Shown: positions 33,517-45,145 of the stretch, piece by piece | How the letters are laid out: each line of letters opens with the position of its first letter | How positions within the stretch are numbered: the stretch's first letter is position 1 | Assembly (NCBI RefSeq): GCF_905171765.1 | Contig: NC_053394.1 | Location: forward strand, 155,146,015 to 155,210,014 | Origin: Bufo bufo | Lineage: Eukaryota; Chordata; Amphibia; Anura; Bufonidae | Length of the DNA stretch: 64,000 bases | Direction: 5' to 3' | Notes under the pieces: generated by a model | What the model saw: only the letters and a program-made list of their open reading frames with translations | Told to the model about the DNA's origin: nothing | Database searches by the model: none | Translations under genes and position numbers: made by a program

Positions 33517-35106
33517 ATTTTTTATATATTTAAAATGGGTAAATAAATACTCAATTTTTCAGCCAAAAATTTGTATATGTCAGATTGTGCTAGAAATATT
33601 GTCTGGGGGAGCAACAGTGGTCGAGCTTCTGAAACCTGTGGATGAGCAGCTGTTGTGACACCACAAGTCTCAGCATTCCCAGAAACCATAACGCATGCTG
33701 AAAAAAATGGACGTGCTGGATACTAAGCAATCTCTGGCCGCAACTTGTAACTCTAGATAGGCTGCACTTTTATTAATGATGTATGCTGGCACTTGTAGTT
33801 CCACCACAAAAGACCACTACATCATAGTGATAACAGACAACCTGTAGTTCTGGATAGGGTGCATTTTTTATCAATGATTTATGCTTGCACTTGTAACTCC
33901 TCTGTGCATTACCGGATTTGAGAAAGTTGAAATCGCAATGCTATTAATTCAAGTTCTATGAATCGCATTGTGATTTCAACTTAGAGCTTCTGCCGACTTC
34001 CGTGCTCATGGAGCGTCCCCATCACCATGGGAACGGCTCCATGCTAGAATGTACTGTCGGATTTGAGAAAGTTGAAATCGCAGTGCGATTAATTAGAGTT
34101 CTATGAATCGCATTGTGATTTTAACTTAGTCCTAGGCACAACATCGTGAGCCGGAGCTACTGTACAGTACTGCTCCATGCTAGATCTGTACTGTATATTA
34201 GATTGAATTTTCTGCCATGCAGCTATATTATTGGTTTGATGTTTTCACCGGTGCAAGATACCATGAATAAATAAAATGAAATAAAATAAAATAGTATAGT
34301 CTACAGAGACCAACAGGGCAGACAATAGGGTGACTGGGACGCAGATTTTTTTGTGGTGAAGTGTTAGATAATAGTGATGTTGCAGTAAATCTTATATGAT
34401 GCCGCATATAGAGAACTTGTGCTTGAAATATCACTTACAGGGGCATATAATTATGTTAGAAGGATATAGAATGTCTGGTAGGTTATTAGCCTAGTAGTTT
34501 TTTTTTTTTTTTACTAAGGGTACAGGGATGTTTGTGTTTTTATACACTGTATATTATTTTTGATGTACTGTAGTTCCAAGCGGGTCCCGGGTAGTTCCAA
34601 GCGCCATCTGGTGTTCACTCAGCAAAATTGCACCACCAAGCGCTTCGGGTTCACAAATGAAATTCGCTATCGTTACGCACTGATGCGAGTCTGCAGCGAG
34701 CGCTAACGATGATACAACTGTAGGGTTAACACTCCTGTTTTCTGAGATTTCTGAGTTGTGTTATCTAATCTAAGCAAACACCTTCAATTGCTTTTCAATG
34801 GCTTTTGTCTCAAGATAACGCAATGAGTTAAGAAATTTGAGTTAAGAGCTGGGGTGCTAACCCTGCTCCATCTGTATATGAAGTATAACGGCAATTGAAA
34901 TGTCAATCCATCCAAAAATATCAATATTTTGTGATGGACTGTGGTATTTGTCTGTTTTGGGGTGGTATAATGTGCCCTGCGTGATTTAGCGCAGGGAAAG
35001 GGAGCGCATCGGAGCATGAGATGCTCCGATGCTAGCCTCAGGGGGGCTGCCTGGGTGAAAATAAGGGTATGTTCGGGTTAAGCTCTGAACCCGGACAACC
35101 CCTTTA
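33459..35106. other. Repeat-rich intergenic DNA, no gene seen
   Basis: It contains (TA)n to 33511, several ~85 bp units ending CACTTGTAGTTCCACCACAA (33740-33910), two copies of a GAATCGCATTGTGATTT block (33930-34170), and a segment 34380-34500 that repeats 25045-25170. Near 34575-34725 is a segment resembling 10140-10260 (TGTATCATCGCTAACG in inverse form). Near the right end is a repeat end (GAACCCGGACAACCCCTTTAA). Confidence 0.5.
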
Positions 35107-35490
35107 ACTCCTTAGGGACCGGGCTCATTTTCACCTTAAGGACCAGGCCATTTTTTGCAAATCTGACCAGTGTCACTTTCTGTGGTGATAACTTTAAAAC
35201 TCTTTGACTTATCCAGGCCATTCTGAGATAGTTTTTTCATCACATATTGTACTTCATGAAACAGTGGTAAAATGGAGCAAAAAAAAAAAACATTTTTATT
35301 TATAAAAAAATACCAAATTTGGCAAAAATTTGGAAAAAGTTGCAAATTTCCAAGTTTCAATTTCTCTACTTCTATAATACATAGTAATACCTACAAAAAT
35401 AGTTATTACTTTACATTCCCTATATGTTTACTTCATGTTTGGATCATTTTGGGAATGCCATTTTATTTTTTGGGGATGTTACAAGGCTTA

Positions 35491-35733
35491 GGCCTTGTTC
35501 ACATCAGCCTTTCCGTTCTCCTGCTCCGTTATAGGAGCAGGAAAACGGAAAGGACGGATTCGGCTCATAACTGAGCCGAACGGAGCCTCATCTTCTGAGC
35601 GGAAACCTAACGGACCCCATTATAGTCTAGGCTCCGTTCGGCTGAGTTATGAGCCGAATCTGTCCTTTCCATTTTCCTGCTCCTATAACGGAGCAGGAGA
35701 ACGGAAAGGATGAACGCTGATGTGAACATAGCC
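35491..35733. mobile_element. Harbinger-like MITE with TTA duplication, 243 bp
   Basis: Inverted ends GGCCTTGTTCACATCAGC and GCTGATGTGAACATAGCC, flanked by TTA at 35488-35490 and 35734-35736. The interior (CCGTTCTCCTGCTCCGTTAT and complement) is a foldback. No coding capacity. Confidence 0.75.
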
Positions 35734-35829
35734 TTAGAAGTTTAGAAGCAAATCTTGAAATTTTCTAAAACCCACTTTTTAAGGACCAGTTCAGGTCTGA
35801 AGTCACTTTGTGAGGCTTACATAATAGAA

Positions 35830-36660
35830 ACCACCCAAAAATGACCCCATTCTAGAAACTACACCCCTGAATGTATTCAAAGCTGATTTTACAAACTTTG
35901 TTAACCCTTTAGGTGTTCCACAAGAATTAATGGAAAATAGAGATACAGTTTAAAAATTTAGCTTTTTTGGCAGATTTTCCATTTTAATAATTTTTTTCCA
36001 GTTACAAAACAAGGGTTAACAGCCAAACAAAATTCAATATTTATGGCCCTGATTCTGTAGTTTACAGAAAAACCCCATATGTGGTCGTAAACTGCTGTAC
36101 GGGCACACGGCAGGGCACAGAAGGAAAGTAATGCCATACGGTTTTTGGAAGGCAGATTTTGCTGGACTGTTTTTTTTACACCATGTCCCATTTGAAGCCC
36201 CCCTAATGCACCCCTAGAGTAGAAACTCCAAAAAAGTGACCCCATTTTAGAAAATACACCCTCAAGGTATTCAAAACAGATTTTACAAACTTTGTTAACC
36301 CTTTAGTTGTTCCACAAGAATTAATGGAAAATAGAGATACAATTTCAAAATGTCACTTTTTTGGCAGATTTTCCATTTTAATAATTTTCTTTCCAGTTAC
36401 AAAGCAAAGGTTAACAGCCAAACAAAACTCAATATTTATGGCTCTGATTCTGTAGTTTACAGAAACACCCCATATGTGGTCGTAAACCGCTGTACGGGCA
36501 CACGGCAGGGCGCAGAAGGAAAGGAATGCCATATGGTTTTTGGAAGGCAGATTTTGCTGGACTGTTTTTTTGACACCATGTCCCATTTGAAGCCCCCCTG
36601 ATGCACCCCTAGAGTAGAAACTCCAAAAAAGTGACCCCATTTTAGAAACTACCGGAAAGG
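35830..36660 (+). repeat. Two tandem ~395 bp units
   Basis: GTTAACCCTTTAG(G/T)TGTTCCACAAG occurs at 35900 and 36294, and everything between (AGCCAAACAAAA, GTACGGGCACACGGCAGGG, CACCATGTCCCATTTGAAGCC) is repeated in order with a few percent differences. No coding signal. Confidence 0.85.
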
Positions 36661-36699
36661 GTGGCAGTTTTGTTGGTACTAGTTTAGGGTACATATGAT

Positions 36700-37950
36700 T
36701 TTTGGTTGCTCTATATTACACTTTTTGTGAGGCAAGGTAACAAGAAATAGCTGTTTTGGCACCGTTTTTATTTTTTGTTATTTACAACATTCATCTGACA
36801 GGTTAGATCATGTGGTATTTTTATAGACCAGGTTGTAACTGATGCGGCGATACCTAATATGTATACTATTTTTTTTATTTATGTAAGTTTTACACAATGA
36901 CTTAATAAAAAAAATTTTTTTTCATGTTTTAGTGTCTCCATAGTCTGAGAGCCAGTTTTTTCAGTTTTTGGGCGATTATCTTGGGTAGGGTATTATTTTT
37001 GCGGGATGAGATGATGGTTTGATTGACACTATTTTGGGGTGCGTATGACTTTTTGATCGCTTGCTATTATACTTTTTGTGATGTAAGGTGACAAAAAATG
37101 GCTTTTTTTACACCGTTTTTTTTTTTTTTTACGGTATTCACCTGAGGGGTTAAGTCATTAGATTTTTCTATAGAACAAGTTATTACGGACGCGGCGATAC
37201 CTAATGTGTATACTTCTTTTTATTTATGTAATTTTTACACAATGATTTAATTTTTGAAACAAAAAAAATCATGTTTAAGTGTTTCCATTGTCTGAGAGCC
37301 ATAGTTTTTTCAGTTTTTGGTCGATTATCTTGGGTAGGGTATGATTTTTGCGGGATGAGATGACGGTTTGATTGGCACTATTTTGGGGTGCATATGACTT
37401 TTTGATCGCTTGCTGTTACACTTTTTGTGATGTAAGGTGACGAAAAATGGTTTTTATTTTTTTACGGTGTTCACCTGAGGGGTTAGGTCATGTGATATTT
37501 TTATAGAGCAGGTTATTATGGACACGGCGATACCTAATATGTATACTTTTTTTTATTTACTTAAGTTTTACACAATAACAGCTTTTTTAAAACCAAAAAA
37601 ATGATGTTTTAGTGTCTCCATATTCTGAACCATAGTTTTTTTATTTTTTGAGTGATTGTCTTATATAGGGGCTCATTTTTTGCGGGATGAGGTGACGGTT
37701 AGATTTGTACTATTTTGGTGGGCATACGCCTTTTTGATCGCTTGCTGTTGTACTTTTTGTGATGTAAGGTGACAAAAAAATGGTTTATTAAGCATAGTTT
37801 TTATTTTTTATTTTTTCAGTGTTCATCTGAGGGGTTAGGTCATGTGATATATTTATAGAGCCGGTCGATATGGACGCGGCGATACCTAATATGTCAACTT
37901 TTTTTATTACTTTATTTGGGGAAAATGACGTTTTTGTTTATTTTTACTTG
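36700..37950 (+). repeat. ~345 bp tandem repeat, about 3.5 copies
   Basis: GGCGATACCTAAT recurs near 36845, 37193, 37528 and 37877. Each unit also carries TTTTTGATCGCTTGCT, TTGTGATGTAAGGTGAC and a TTTTAGTGTCTCCAT segment. Poly-T runs vary in length between units. No coding signal. Confidence 0.9.
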
Positions 37951-38009
37951 AAACTTTTAATTTTTTAGGGCAAAAACTTTATTTCCCTGCACCGCCGCCG
38001 ATCACCGCC

Positions 38010-39830
38010 ATAGGCTTCAGGCCTAGTAGGCCTGAAGCCTATGCGGTAGTGAAATCCCGGCGCAGGCGCGCGTGATGACGTCATTGCGCGCGCCTGTGTC
38101 GGGACTCAGCAGCACAGTGCCGGGACTCTGCGAGCAAGTGCATGTAAGTATTTAGCCTTTAGTTTTTTTTTCTTTTACGTGCTAACTTTGGGGGACATGA
38201 GGGGGCCGGGGTGCACACAGTACAGAGGACGTGTGGGGGGAAAAGATGGTGGGATACTGTGTGGGGGCAATTTTTTTTATTTTATGTGCCAACTTTGGGG
38301 GACATGAGGGGGGTGCACACAGGAGGACGTGCGGGGGGAAGGAATATGGTGGGATACTGTGTGGCACAGTGGGGGGAAAATTATTATGGGAGGGATTACT
38401 ATGTGGGGGTAAAATTACTATATGGGCAATGTAGGGGACACTACTGTGTAGGGGGCAGTGTGGGGGACACTACAGTGTGGGGGCAGCGTGGGGGACACTA
38501 CTGTGTGGGGAGCAGCGGGGGGACACTACTGTGTGGCGGGCAGTATGAGGGACACTACTGTGTGGGGGGCAGCTATTACCCCCACACAGTAATTTCCCCC
38601 ACACTGCCTCCCACACAGTAGTGTCCCCAACACTTCCCCCCACACAGTAGTGTCCCCCACACATTAGTGTCCCCCACACAGTAGTGTCCCCCACTCTGCC
38701 CCCCACACAGTAGTGTCCCCCACACTGCCCCCATACAGTAGTGTCCCCCACACAGTAGTGTCCCCCCACACTGCCCCATACAGTAGTGTCCTCCACACTG
38801 CCCCCATACAGTAGTGTCCCCCACACAGTAGTGTCCCCCAAGCTGCCCCCCACACAGTAGTGTCCCCCACGCTGCCCCCCACACAGTAGTGAACTCCACG
38901 CTGCCCCCCACACAGTAGTGTCCCCCACGCTGCCCCCCACAGTAGTATCCCCCACGCTGCTCCCACACAGTAGTGTCCCCAACGCTGCCCCCAACACAGT
39001 AGTGTCCCCCACGCTGCCCCTACACAGTAGTGAACCCCATGCTGTCCCCCACACAGTAGTATCCCCCAAGCTGCCCTCCACACAGTAGTGTCCCCCACGC
39101 TGCCCCCAACACAGTAGTGTTCCCCATGCTGCCCTCACACAGTAGTGTCCCCCACACTGCCCCCATACAGTAGTGTCCCCCACACTGCCCCATACAGTAG
39201 TGTCCCCCTACACTGCCCCCACACAGTAGTGTCCCCCACACAGTAGTGCCCCCCACACAGTAGTGCCCCCACACTTCCCCCCACACTTCCCCCCACACAG
39301 TAGTGTCCCCCACGCTGCCCCCCACACAGTTGTGTCCCCCATACTGCCCGCCACATAGTAGTGTCCCCCACGCTGCCCCCCACACAGTAGTGTCACCTAC
39401 GCTACCCCCCACACAGTAGTGTCCCCCACATTGCCCATATAGTAATTTTACCCGCACATAGTAATCCCTCCCATAATAATTTGCCCCCCACTGTGCCACA
39501 CAGTATCCCACCATATTCCTTCCCCCCGCACGTCCTCCTGTGTGCACCCCCCTCATGTCCCCCAAAGTTGGCACATAAAATAAAAAAATAAAAATTGCCC
39601 CCACACAGTATCCCACCATATTTTCCCCCCACACATCCTCTGTACTGTGTGCACCCCGGCCCCCTCATGTCCCCCAAAGTTGGCACATAAAAGAAACAAA
39701 AACAAGAAAAAAAAAACTAAAAGCTAAATACTTACCTGCACTTGCTCGCAGAGTCCCGACACAGGCGACTGTGATGATGTCATCACGCACGCCTGCGCCG
39801 GGATTTCACTACCGCATAGGCTTAAGTGCC
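38010..39830. repeat. Palindromic block with ~31 bp minisatellite
   Basis: The left part (CCCGGCGCAGGCGCGC...GCACTTACATG-type arm, then AACTTTGGGGGACATGAGGGG, 38040-38440) is mirrored at 39450-39810. The centre is a minisatellite of unit CACACAGTAGTGTCCCCCACGCTGCCCCC (about 25 copies in this orientation, 38580-39430; a few in the opposite orientation before 38575). The orientation switch is at about 38573-38578. Long open frames on either strand are repeat artefacts. Confidence 0.85.
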
Positions 39831-40423
39831 GTTTAGCGGTGAAGTTACATTGTACTACAGCCATTAATTCTATTAATAGAAAAAATACTTACATCCCATT
39901 AGCCGTTCTGCTTTGATTTGACATTGTTTACATTTTTTTTGGGGGGTGTATTAATAGGAATAAAAAAAGGGAAAAATATATGTCATAATTGCCATTCAGC
40001 GGTTAAGTTGCATTGTACTACAGCCATTTACATGGTGTAGAAAAAGAAAATATATGTATGTCCCATCACCCGTTCTGCGGTGAATTGTGATTGTTATATT
40101 TTTTTTGGGGGGGCTACAAATAGAAAAAAAAAGGAGAAAATATATGTCATAATTGGCATTCAGCGGTGAAGTTACACTGTACTACAGCCATTTACATGGT
40201 GTAGAAAAAGAAAATATACATACGTCCCATCACCTGTTCTGCGGTGAATTGTGATTGTTATATTTCTTTTTTGTGGTGTAGAAATAGGAAAAAAAAGGAG
40301 AAAATATATGTCATAATTGGCATTCAGTGGGGATGTTACATTGTACTACAGCCATCTATGTGGTGTATTATTAGGAAAGATAAGTATGTCCCATTAGCCG
40401 TTCTGCGGTGAATTGTGATTGTA
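39830..40423 (+). repeat. ~164 bp tandem repeat, about 3.5 copies
   Basis: TTGTACTACAGCC recurs near 39850, 40013, 40177 and 40342, with TCTGCGGTGAATTGTGATTG and AGAAAATATATGTCATAATT in each unit. The array is split by a MITE at 40425-41364 and resumes with TATATTTCGG at 41366. Confidence 0.85.
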
Positions 40424-40424
40424 A

Positions 40425-41364
40425 AGCCCCTTTCACACGGGCGATTATTCCGCGCGGATGCGATGCGTGAGTTGAACGCATTGCACCCGCACTGAATCCT
40501 GACCCATTCATTTCTATGGGGCTGTGCACACGAGCGGTGATTTTCATGCATCACTTGTGCGTTGCGTGAAAATCGCAGCATGCTCCTCTTTGTTCGTTTT
40601 TCACGTAACGCAGGCCCCATAGAAATGAATGGGATTGCGTGAAAATCGCAAGCATCCGCAAGCAAGTGCGGATGCGGTGCGATTTTCACGCATGGTTGCT
40701 AGCTGACAATCGGGATGGGGACCCGATCATTATTATTTTCCCTTATAACATGGTTAAAAGGGAAAATAATAGCTTTCTGAATACAGAATGCATAGTACAA
40801 TAGGGCTGGAGGGGTTAAAAAAATAATAATAATAATTTAACTCACCTTAATCCACTTGCTTGCGCAGCCGGCATCTCTTCTGTCTTCATCTGTGCTGTGA
40901 GCAATAGGACCTTTGATGATGTCACTACGTTCATCACATGATCCATCACCATGGTGATGGATCATGTGATGGACCATGTGATGAACGCAGTGACGTCATC
41001 AAAGGTCCTATTGCTCACAGATGAAGACAGAAGAGATGCCGGCTGCGGGAACAAGTGGACTAAGGTGAGTTTAAATATTTGTATTTTTTTAACCCCTCCA
41101 GCCTTATTTTACTATGCATTCTGTATTCAGAATGCTATTATTTTCCCTTATAACCATGTTATAAGGGAAAATAATACAATCTACAGAACACCGATCCCAA
41201 GCCCGAACTTCTGTGAAGAAGTTTGGGTTTGGGTACCAAACATGCGCAATTTTTCTCACGCGAGTGCAAAACGCATTACAATGTTTTGCACTCGCGCGGA
41301 AAAATCGCGCATGTTCCCGCAACGCACCCGCACATTTTCCCGCAACGCCCGTGTGAAAGAGGCC
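40425..41364. mobile_element. Harbinger-like MITE with nested palindrome
   Basis: Ends AGCCCCTTTCACACGGGCG and CGCCCGTGTGAAAGAGGCC are related to the 17425-17912 element. TTA follows the right end, and the left junction is TAA, consistent with a mutated TTA duplication. The tandem unit it interrupts (GTGATTGTTATATTT) is seen intact at 40250. The interior contains foldback GCGTGAAAATCGCA repeats and the 40844-41080 palindrome. Confidence 0.65.
40844..41080. repeat. Palindromic MITE-like element, copy 2
   Basis: Centred near 40955 (GATCCATCACCATGGTGATGGATC), with arms CACCTTAATCCACTTG and CAAGTGGACTAAGGTGAG. Closely related to 16261-16505. Nested within the 40425-41364 MITE between two copies of a TTTTCCCTTATAAC segment. 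Confidence 0.7.
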
Positions 41365-41563
41365 TTATATTTCGGTTTTTGGAGTGTAGAAATAGGAAAA
41401 AGAATACGTCTTAATTGTTGTTCTGCTGTGAATTTTTTTTTTTTGGGGGGGTTTATTAATCAGAAATAAATAAAGAAATGTTTCTGTTGCAGGCAGCAGA
41501 AGAAGGGGGGGGGGGGGGTGGCAGCAGCTTCCGTGTCATCTAGCGGTCGTGTCTTGACCAGCG

Positions 41564-42190
41564 GTGCTTGAATGGTTGACTCGGTCTTCAAGTTCATCAA
41601 GAGTGACATCAGACACTCCCAGCCAGGAGTCAGTGTGTTCCTCTGACACAATGCTTAGTTGGCATGGCCCGGGAGCAGGTCCTGTGCCCCCACCTGTCCT
41701 GAACCTTCCTCTGTCATTTTCAATTCCCTCAGCGCGAGAAGTATTATATGCCGTAGGCTCGGCTCCCCTTTTCAGCGAGGATGAGCTACTAGAGGACAGT
41801 CAGCAGCTACTGCCCAGCCAAGATCTGGAGGAGACATCCGACGCTTCCTCCGGTAAGCGGGCAAGTAGTTATGAGGAGAGTCGCGTGGGAGCAGGTGTTG
41901 CGAGCGGTCAGGCTCTTGGCCCTGAAACCGTTGAGGGGGACATCAGTGACTTGCAGACAGTAGCGAATGATAATGATGTAGCCGATCACACTTGGGAGCC
42001 GGGTGAAAAAGGGGCTTCATCATCATCAGGAAAAGAGGGTGTCAGCTTGCGCATGAGGCAGCGGCTAAGCCAGCAGGGTGGCAGGGTGGCTGTGAGTCAG
42101 CAGGGTGGCAGCAGTGGGAGGTTGGGTGCCAAACGTGCCCGGGGTAGACCACCCGCTTCGCGGGAGCCTACCAGTCCGGAAAGTAATTAA
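41564..42190 (+). CDS. Unrecognised Ser/Glu-rich ORF, possibly TE-derived
   Basis: A 208-aa open frame. I do not recognise a catalytic domain. The first 40 residues are Ser-rich, residues ~60-130 are acidic with repeated Glu/Asp/Ser, and the C-terminus holds two QQGG repeats followed by KRARGRPPASREP, an AT-hook-like motif. A good 3' splice site (TTCTGTTGCAG) sits upstream at about 41483-41493, so the ORF could be part of an exon starting there. It lies upstream of the hAT-like fragments at 45600-48477, interrupted by a Gypsy element, so it may be the N-terminal region of that hAT transposase. A host gene is the alternative, but no splice donor is obvious before the stop at 42188. Confidence 0.4.
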   Translation: MLEWLTRSSSSSRVTSDTPSQESVCSSDTMLSWHGPGAGPVPPPVLNLPLSFSIPSAREVLYAVGSAPLFSEDELLEDSQQLLPSQDLEETSDASSGKRASSYEESRVGAGVASGQALGPETVEGDISDLQTVANDNDVADHTWEPGEKGASSSSGKEGVSLRMRQRLSQQGGRVAVSQQGGSSGRLGAKRARGRPPASREPTSPESN

Positions 42191-42475
42191 TACACGCAAT
42201 TATGTTAAATAAAGGCCCAGAACCAGTAATGGGCCACATCACAGCCCCTCAAAAAAGCCCACTCAACATGGAACAGATATAACTATATATATAAAAAAGC
42301 TGAGTCTAAACAGGCTTAAAATAAATAAATAATCTTTATTAAATACTGTATATATAAAATATAAAAAATAGAGACATAAATACATCAAGACAAAAAGTGC
42401 GGTATACACCTGAGATATTTCACATTACAACTGTCATACAGAGGGGAAGTAAGGATGCAAATAGTAATAGGCATC
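42191..42475. other. Short spacer, no gene seen
   Basis: AT-rich, with A-rich and TA-rich tracts near 42280-42370. It abuts the Gypsy LTR directly. No similarity to the sequence on the far side of the Gypsy element was noticed. Confidence 0.5.
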
Positions 42476-42893
42476 TGTGGCGTTTTGCTCTGGTAGACAG
42501 GCTAGTGGACGCAGTATAGAGGCAATCACAAAGTCTTTAACTTAAAAAGTTCAGTGTTTATTTACACATAAGGAAAAACTAAAATGAACGTTCACAGTCT
42601 TAGTGTTTGTTAACACCATGCAATGTCCATAGAACAAAATCTTCACCTGGTTTAGCAGTTTTCCACCCACAGTCCCCAGCAGGCTTTAGGGTCCTGTTTC
42701 CCGACATGCGGCTCTCAACCCTTTAGCACGGCACAACTTCACAGGTCCCAAAACAGAGATTCCCCAGCTTCTCTGTCAAAAAGTCCCGGCCTGGAGCGTG
42801 GGGAGAAGCCACCCTCCCAGCACTTTGGCTACTCCCAGTAAGAGCCGGCCCGGATCGACTTTACAGCCATACTAACAAAAAATAGTGTCGTCA
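42476..42893 (-). repeat. Gypsy 3' LTR
   Basis: 418 bp, about 93-95% like the other LTR by eye (shared TTTTGCTCTGGTAGACAGGCTAG, ACCATGCAATGTCCATAGAAC and others). On the plus strand it runs from TGTGGCG to GTGTCGTCA. Confidence 0.85.
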
Positions 42894-42979
42894 GCACTAG
42901 CTGGCGCTGACACTTAAAACTGCCGGCTCTTACCTCACCGAGGCCAGGAATCTCGATGACACATACCTTACATCAATGA

Positions 42980-44407
42980 CGGCCCCTTGCGCCATCCTAC
43001 ATACCTCCCCCCTTTGTTCAACCCTGAGGGGGTGAACACTCGCCAGACAGTGTACCCGGGACAGGGCATCTGCGTTTCCCTGTAACCTACATGCCCTATG
43101 TTCCACAGAAAACTTGAAGTTTTGTAAAGATAAGAATCATCTGGTGACCCTAGCATTCCTCTCTTTGGCTTGGCTCATCCATTTGAGAGGGGAGTGGTCG
43201 GTCACCAGACGGAGCTTTCTCCCCAACAGATAATAGTGGAGAGACTCGAGTGCCCAATTGATGGCCAGGCACTCTCTCTCCACTTTACTGAACCTTGTCT
43301 CGGCTAGGGTAAACTTCCAGCTCAGGAAAACAACAGGATGTTCCTCCCCATTGATGTCCTGAGAGAGTACAGCTCTGAGGCCTACTTCAGTGGCATCAGT
43401 GTGTACCACAAACTCCCTCTTGAAGTCAGGTGTCACCAATACCGGGGACCCACACAGGGCAGACTTCAAAGCGGAGAAAGGCCTGTCAATGGTGCGGAGA
43501 CTGTAGCAAAATTGGGGACAAACCTCATATAGTACCCCACCATACCCAGGAACAACTTTACTTGCCGAGTAGTGACAGGTCGGGGCCAATTCCTAATTGC
43601 CTCAATATTGTGGTTTGATAGTTCGGCGCCCAATTACATACCCCAGGTACTTGGTCTCTTCTAACTCTATTGTGTACTTTTTTGGGTTAGCAATTAAGCC
43701 AGCCTTCCTAAGGGAGTCCACTACAGCCTGTACTTTAGGTAGGTGACTTTCCCAGTTGGTGCTGTGGATAACGATATCGTCCAGGTACCCCGAAGCGTAT
43801 TGACGATGTGGACGGAGTACAATGTCCATTAGCCTTTGAAACGTGGCGGGAGACCAAAGGGTAATACCTTGTACTGATACAGCCCCTCTGGCGTGATGAA
43901 AGCCGTTTTTTCCTTGGCAGCCTCCGTCAAGGGTACCTGCCAGTACCCTTTGGTGAGGTCCAACACAGAAAAATAGCGGGCTTGACCCAACTTCTCAATA
44001 AGCTCATCCACTCGGGGCATGGGATATGCGTCAAACTTGGACACCTCATTCAGTTTGCAGAAATCGTTACAGAACCGCAATGTCCCGTCCGGCTTGGGTA
44101 TTAAGACTATCGGACTGGCCCATTCACTTTTTGACTCCTTGATGACACCTAGCATTAGCTGCACTTCCTCCGCATTGGCTTTTCGCCAAGCCTCGGGTAC
44201 CCGATATGGTTTTAACCGGACTTTTGCCTGAGACTCAGTGATGATGTCATGTCGGACTATGGAAGTGCGTCCAGGGAGGTCCGAGAACACATCCGTGTTC
44301 CGACTAATGAACTCCCTGGCTTCCTGAGCCTGTTTAGAGGAGAGGCTGTCAGCAATTTTCACTGTGGCAGCCGCTTCCCTTGCTTCAGACAGAGGGGCCG
44401 AAATCAC
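42980..44407 (-). pseudogene. Gypsy pol remnant: RT and RNase H, frameshifted
   Basis: The first frame (43829-44407) has KESKSEWASPIVLIPKPDGTLRFCNDF, FSVLDLTKGYWQVPL and YQYKVLPFGLP. A frameshift near 43840 leads to MDIVLRPH and the catalytic SGYLDDIVIHS (to 43602). A third frame (43137-43589) has FSALKSALCGSPVLVTPDF, the RNase H start VVHTDATEVGLRAVLSQ, ERECLAINWALESLHYYL and VTDHSPLKWM. The tail near 43000-43130 still reads ADALSRVH in another frame and reaches the 3' LTR without any integrase (no HHCC or DDE region). Protease is missing at the 5' junction with gag. Confidence 0.85.
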
Positions 44408-44449
44408 TTCCCCTAGGAACCCTGGTTGTGGGCTGCCTTCCGTACAGGT

Positions 44450-45065
44450 TTACCTATCTTTCCTAATCTGCTGATTATAGACCCTACTCTTGGCTCGCTG
44501 CGCTGCCTCCATATGCTCCCTAAACAGAGGCAAAATTGTTTCCTTCCGTCCTTGCATCTGGGTGACGTACTCAACAACACGAGTTTGGCTGGTGGGTTCA
44601 GCCGAATTAAATTCCCACTGGTGCACCCGCTGAGCCCAGACCAATACATTCACCCCCATTCTCGCCAGGATCTCACCTTTTACGGTCGGGTAGTCGGCCG
44701 GGGAGATCAAAAAACAGTTGCTGAGGTCCAGACGCCAGGAACAGAGCAACGACCTTAGCCCACTGGTCTCTGGGTAGTTTCTCCCTCACGGCCACCTTTT
44801 CGAACATCGCCAGATAGGTCTCAATGTCATCCGAGGAGGACATCTTAGGGATCGCCACACGGACAGCTTTCCGGGCATCGTGGACGTTCTGGGACGCTCC
44901 GGCCGCTTGCAACGCCATTACATGTTGTAATAGCAGCTGGTTAGTTTCCTGCTGCTGCTTGTTAGACTCACGCTGCTGCAAGTTAGCCTCCACGAGGGCT
45001 TTCATGACCGCCTCCATTTTATCCGGGGACACGGGTCGTAACCTTGCCGGCTTAATATAGGACAT
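44450..45065 (-). pseudogene. Gypsy gag remnant
   Basis: It starts MSYIKPARLRPVSPDKMEAVMKAL, with a Gln-rich helix (NLQQRESNKQQQETNQLLLQH), then MSSSDDIETYLAMFEKVAVREKLPRDQWAKVVALFLA, the typical start of a Gypsy capsid/SCAN-like fold. A frameshift near 44700 moves the rest (DYPTVKGEILARMGV...VYNQQIRKDR) into another frame. It breaks off at about 44430, before any CCHC zinc knuckle. Confidence 0.8.
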
Positions 45066-45145
45066 GCACTTGTGCCCAGTAAAAACAAAAAAACTTTTCG
45101 GCCTTCAGGCCTGCCTCACTGTGTTTGCACGCATCCTCCACCAAT

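Larger units (their letters stand above)
35107..40423. repeat. Large complex repeat block (tandem and palindromic parts)
   Basis: It starts at a TTAA with CTCCTTAGGGACCGGG, an end also seen (CCCCTTAGTGACC) at 63510, and continues through two tandem arrays, a palindromic minisatellite and a third tandem array, detailed separately. It may be one large non-autonomous TTAA-type element with internal amplification, but the right end was not identified because another MITE sits in it at 40425. Confidence 0.45.

Noticed and set aside
38211..39686. Several 80-237 aa Gly/Thr/Val-rich frames on both strands
   Set aside because: Products of the ~31 bp minisatellite and its inverted copy.
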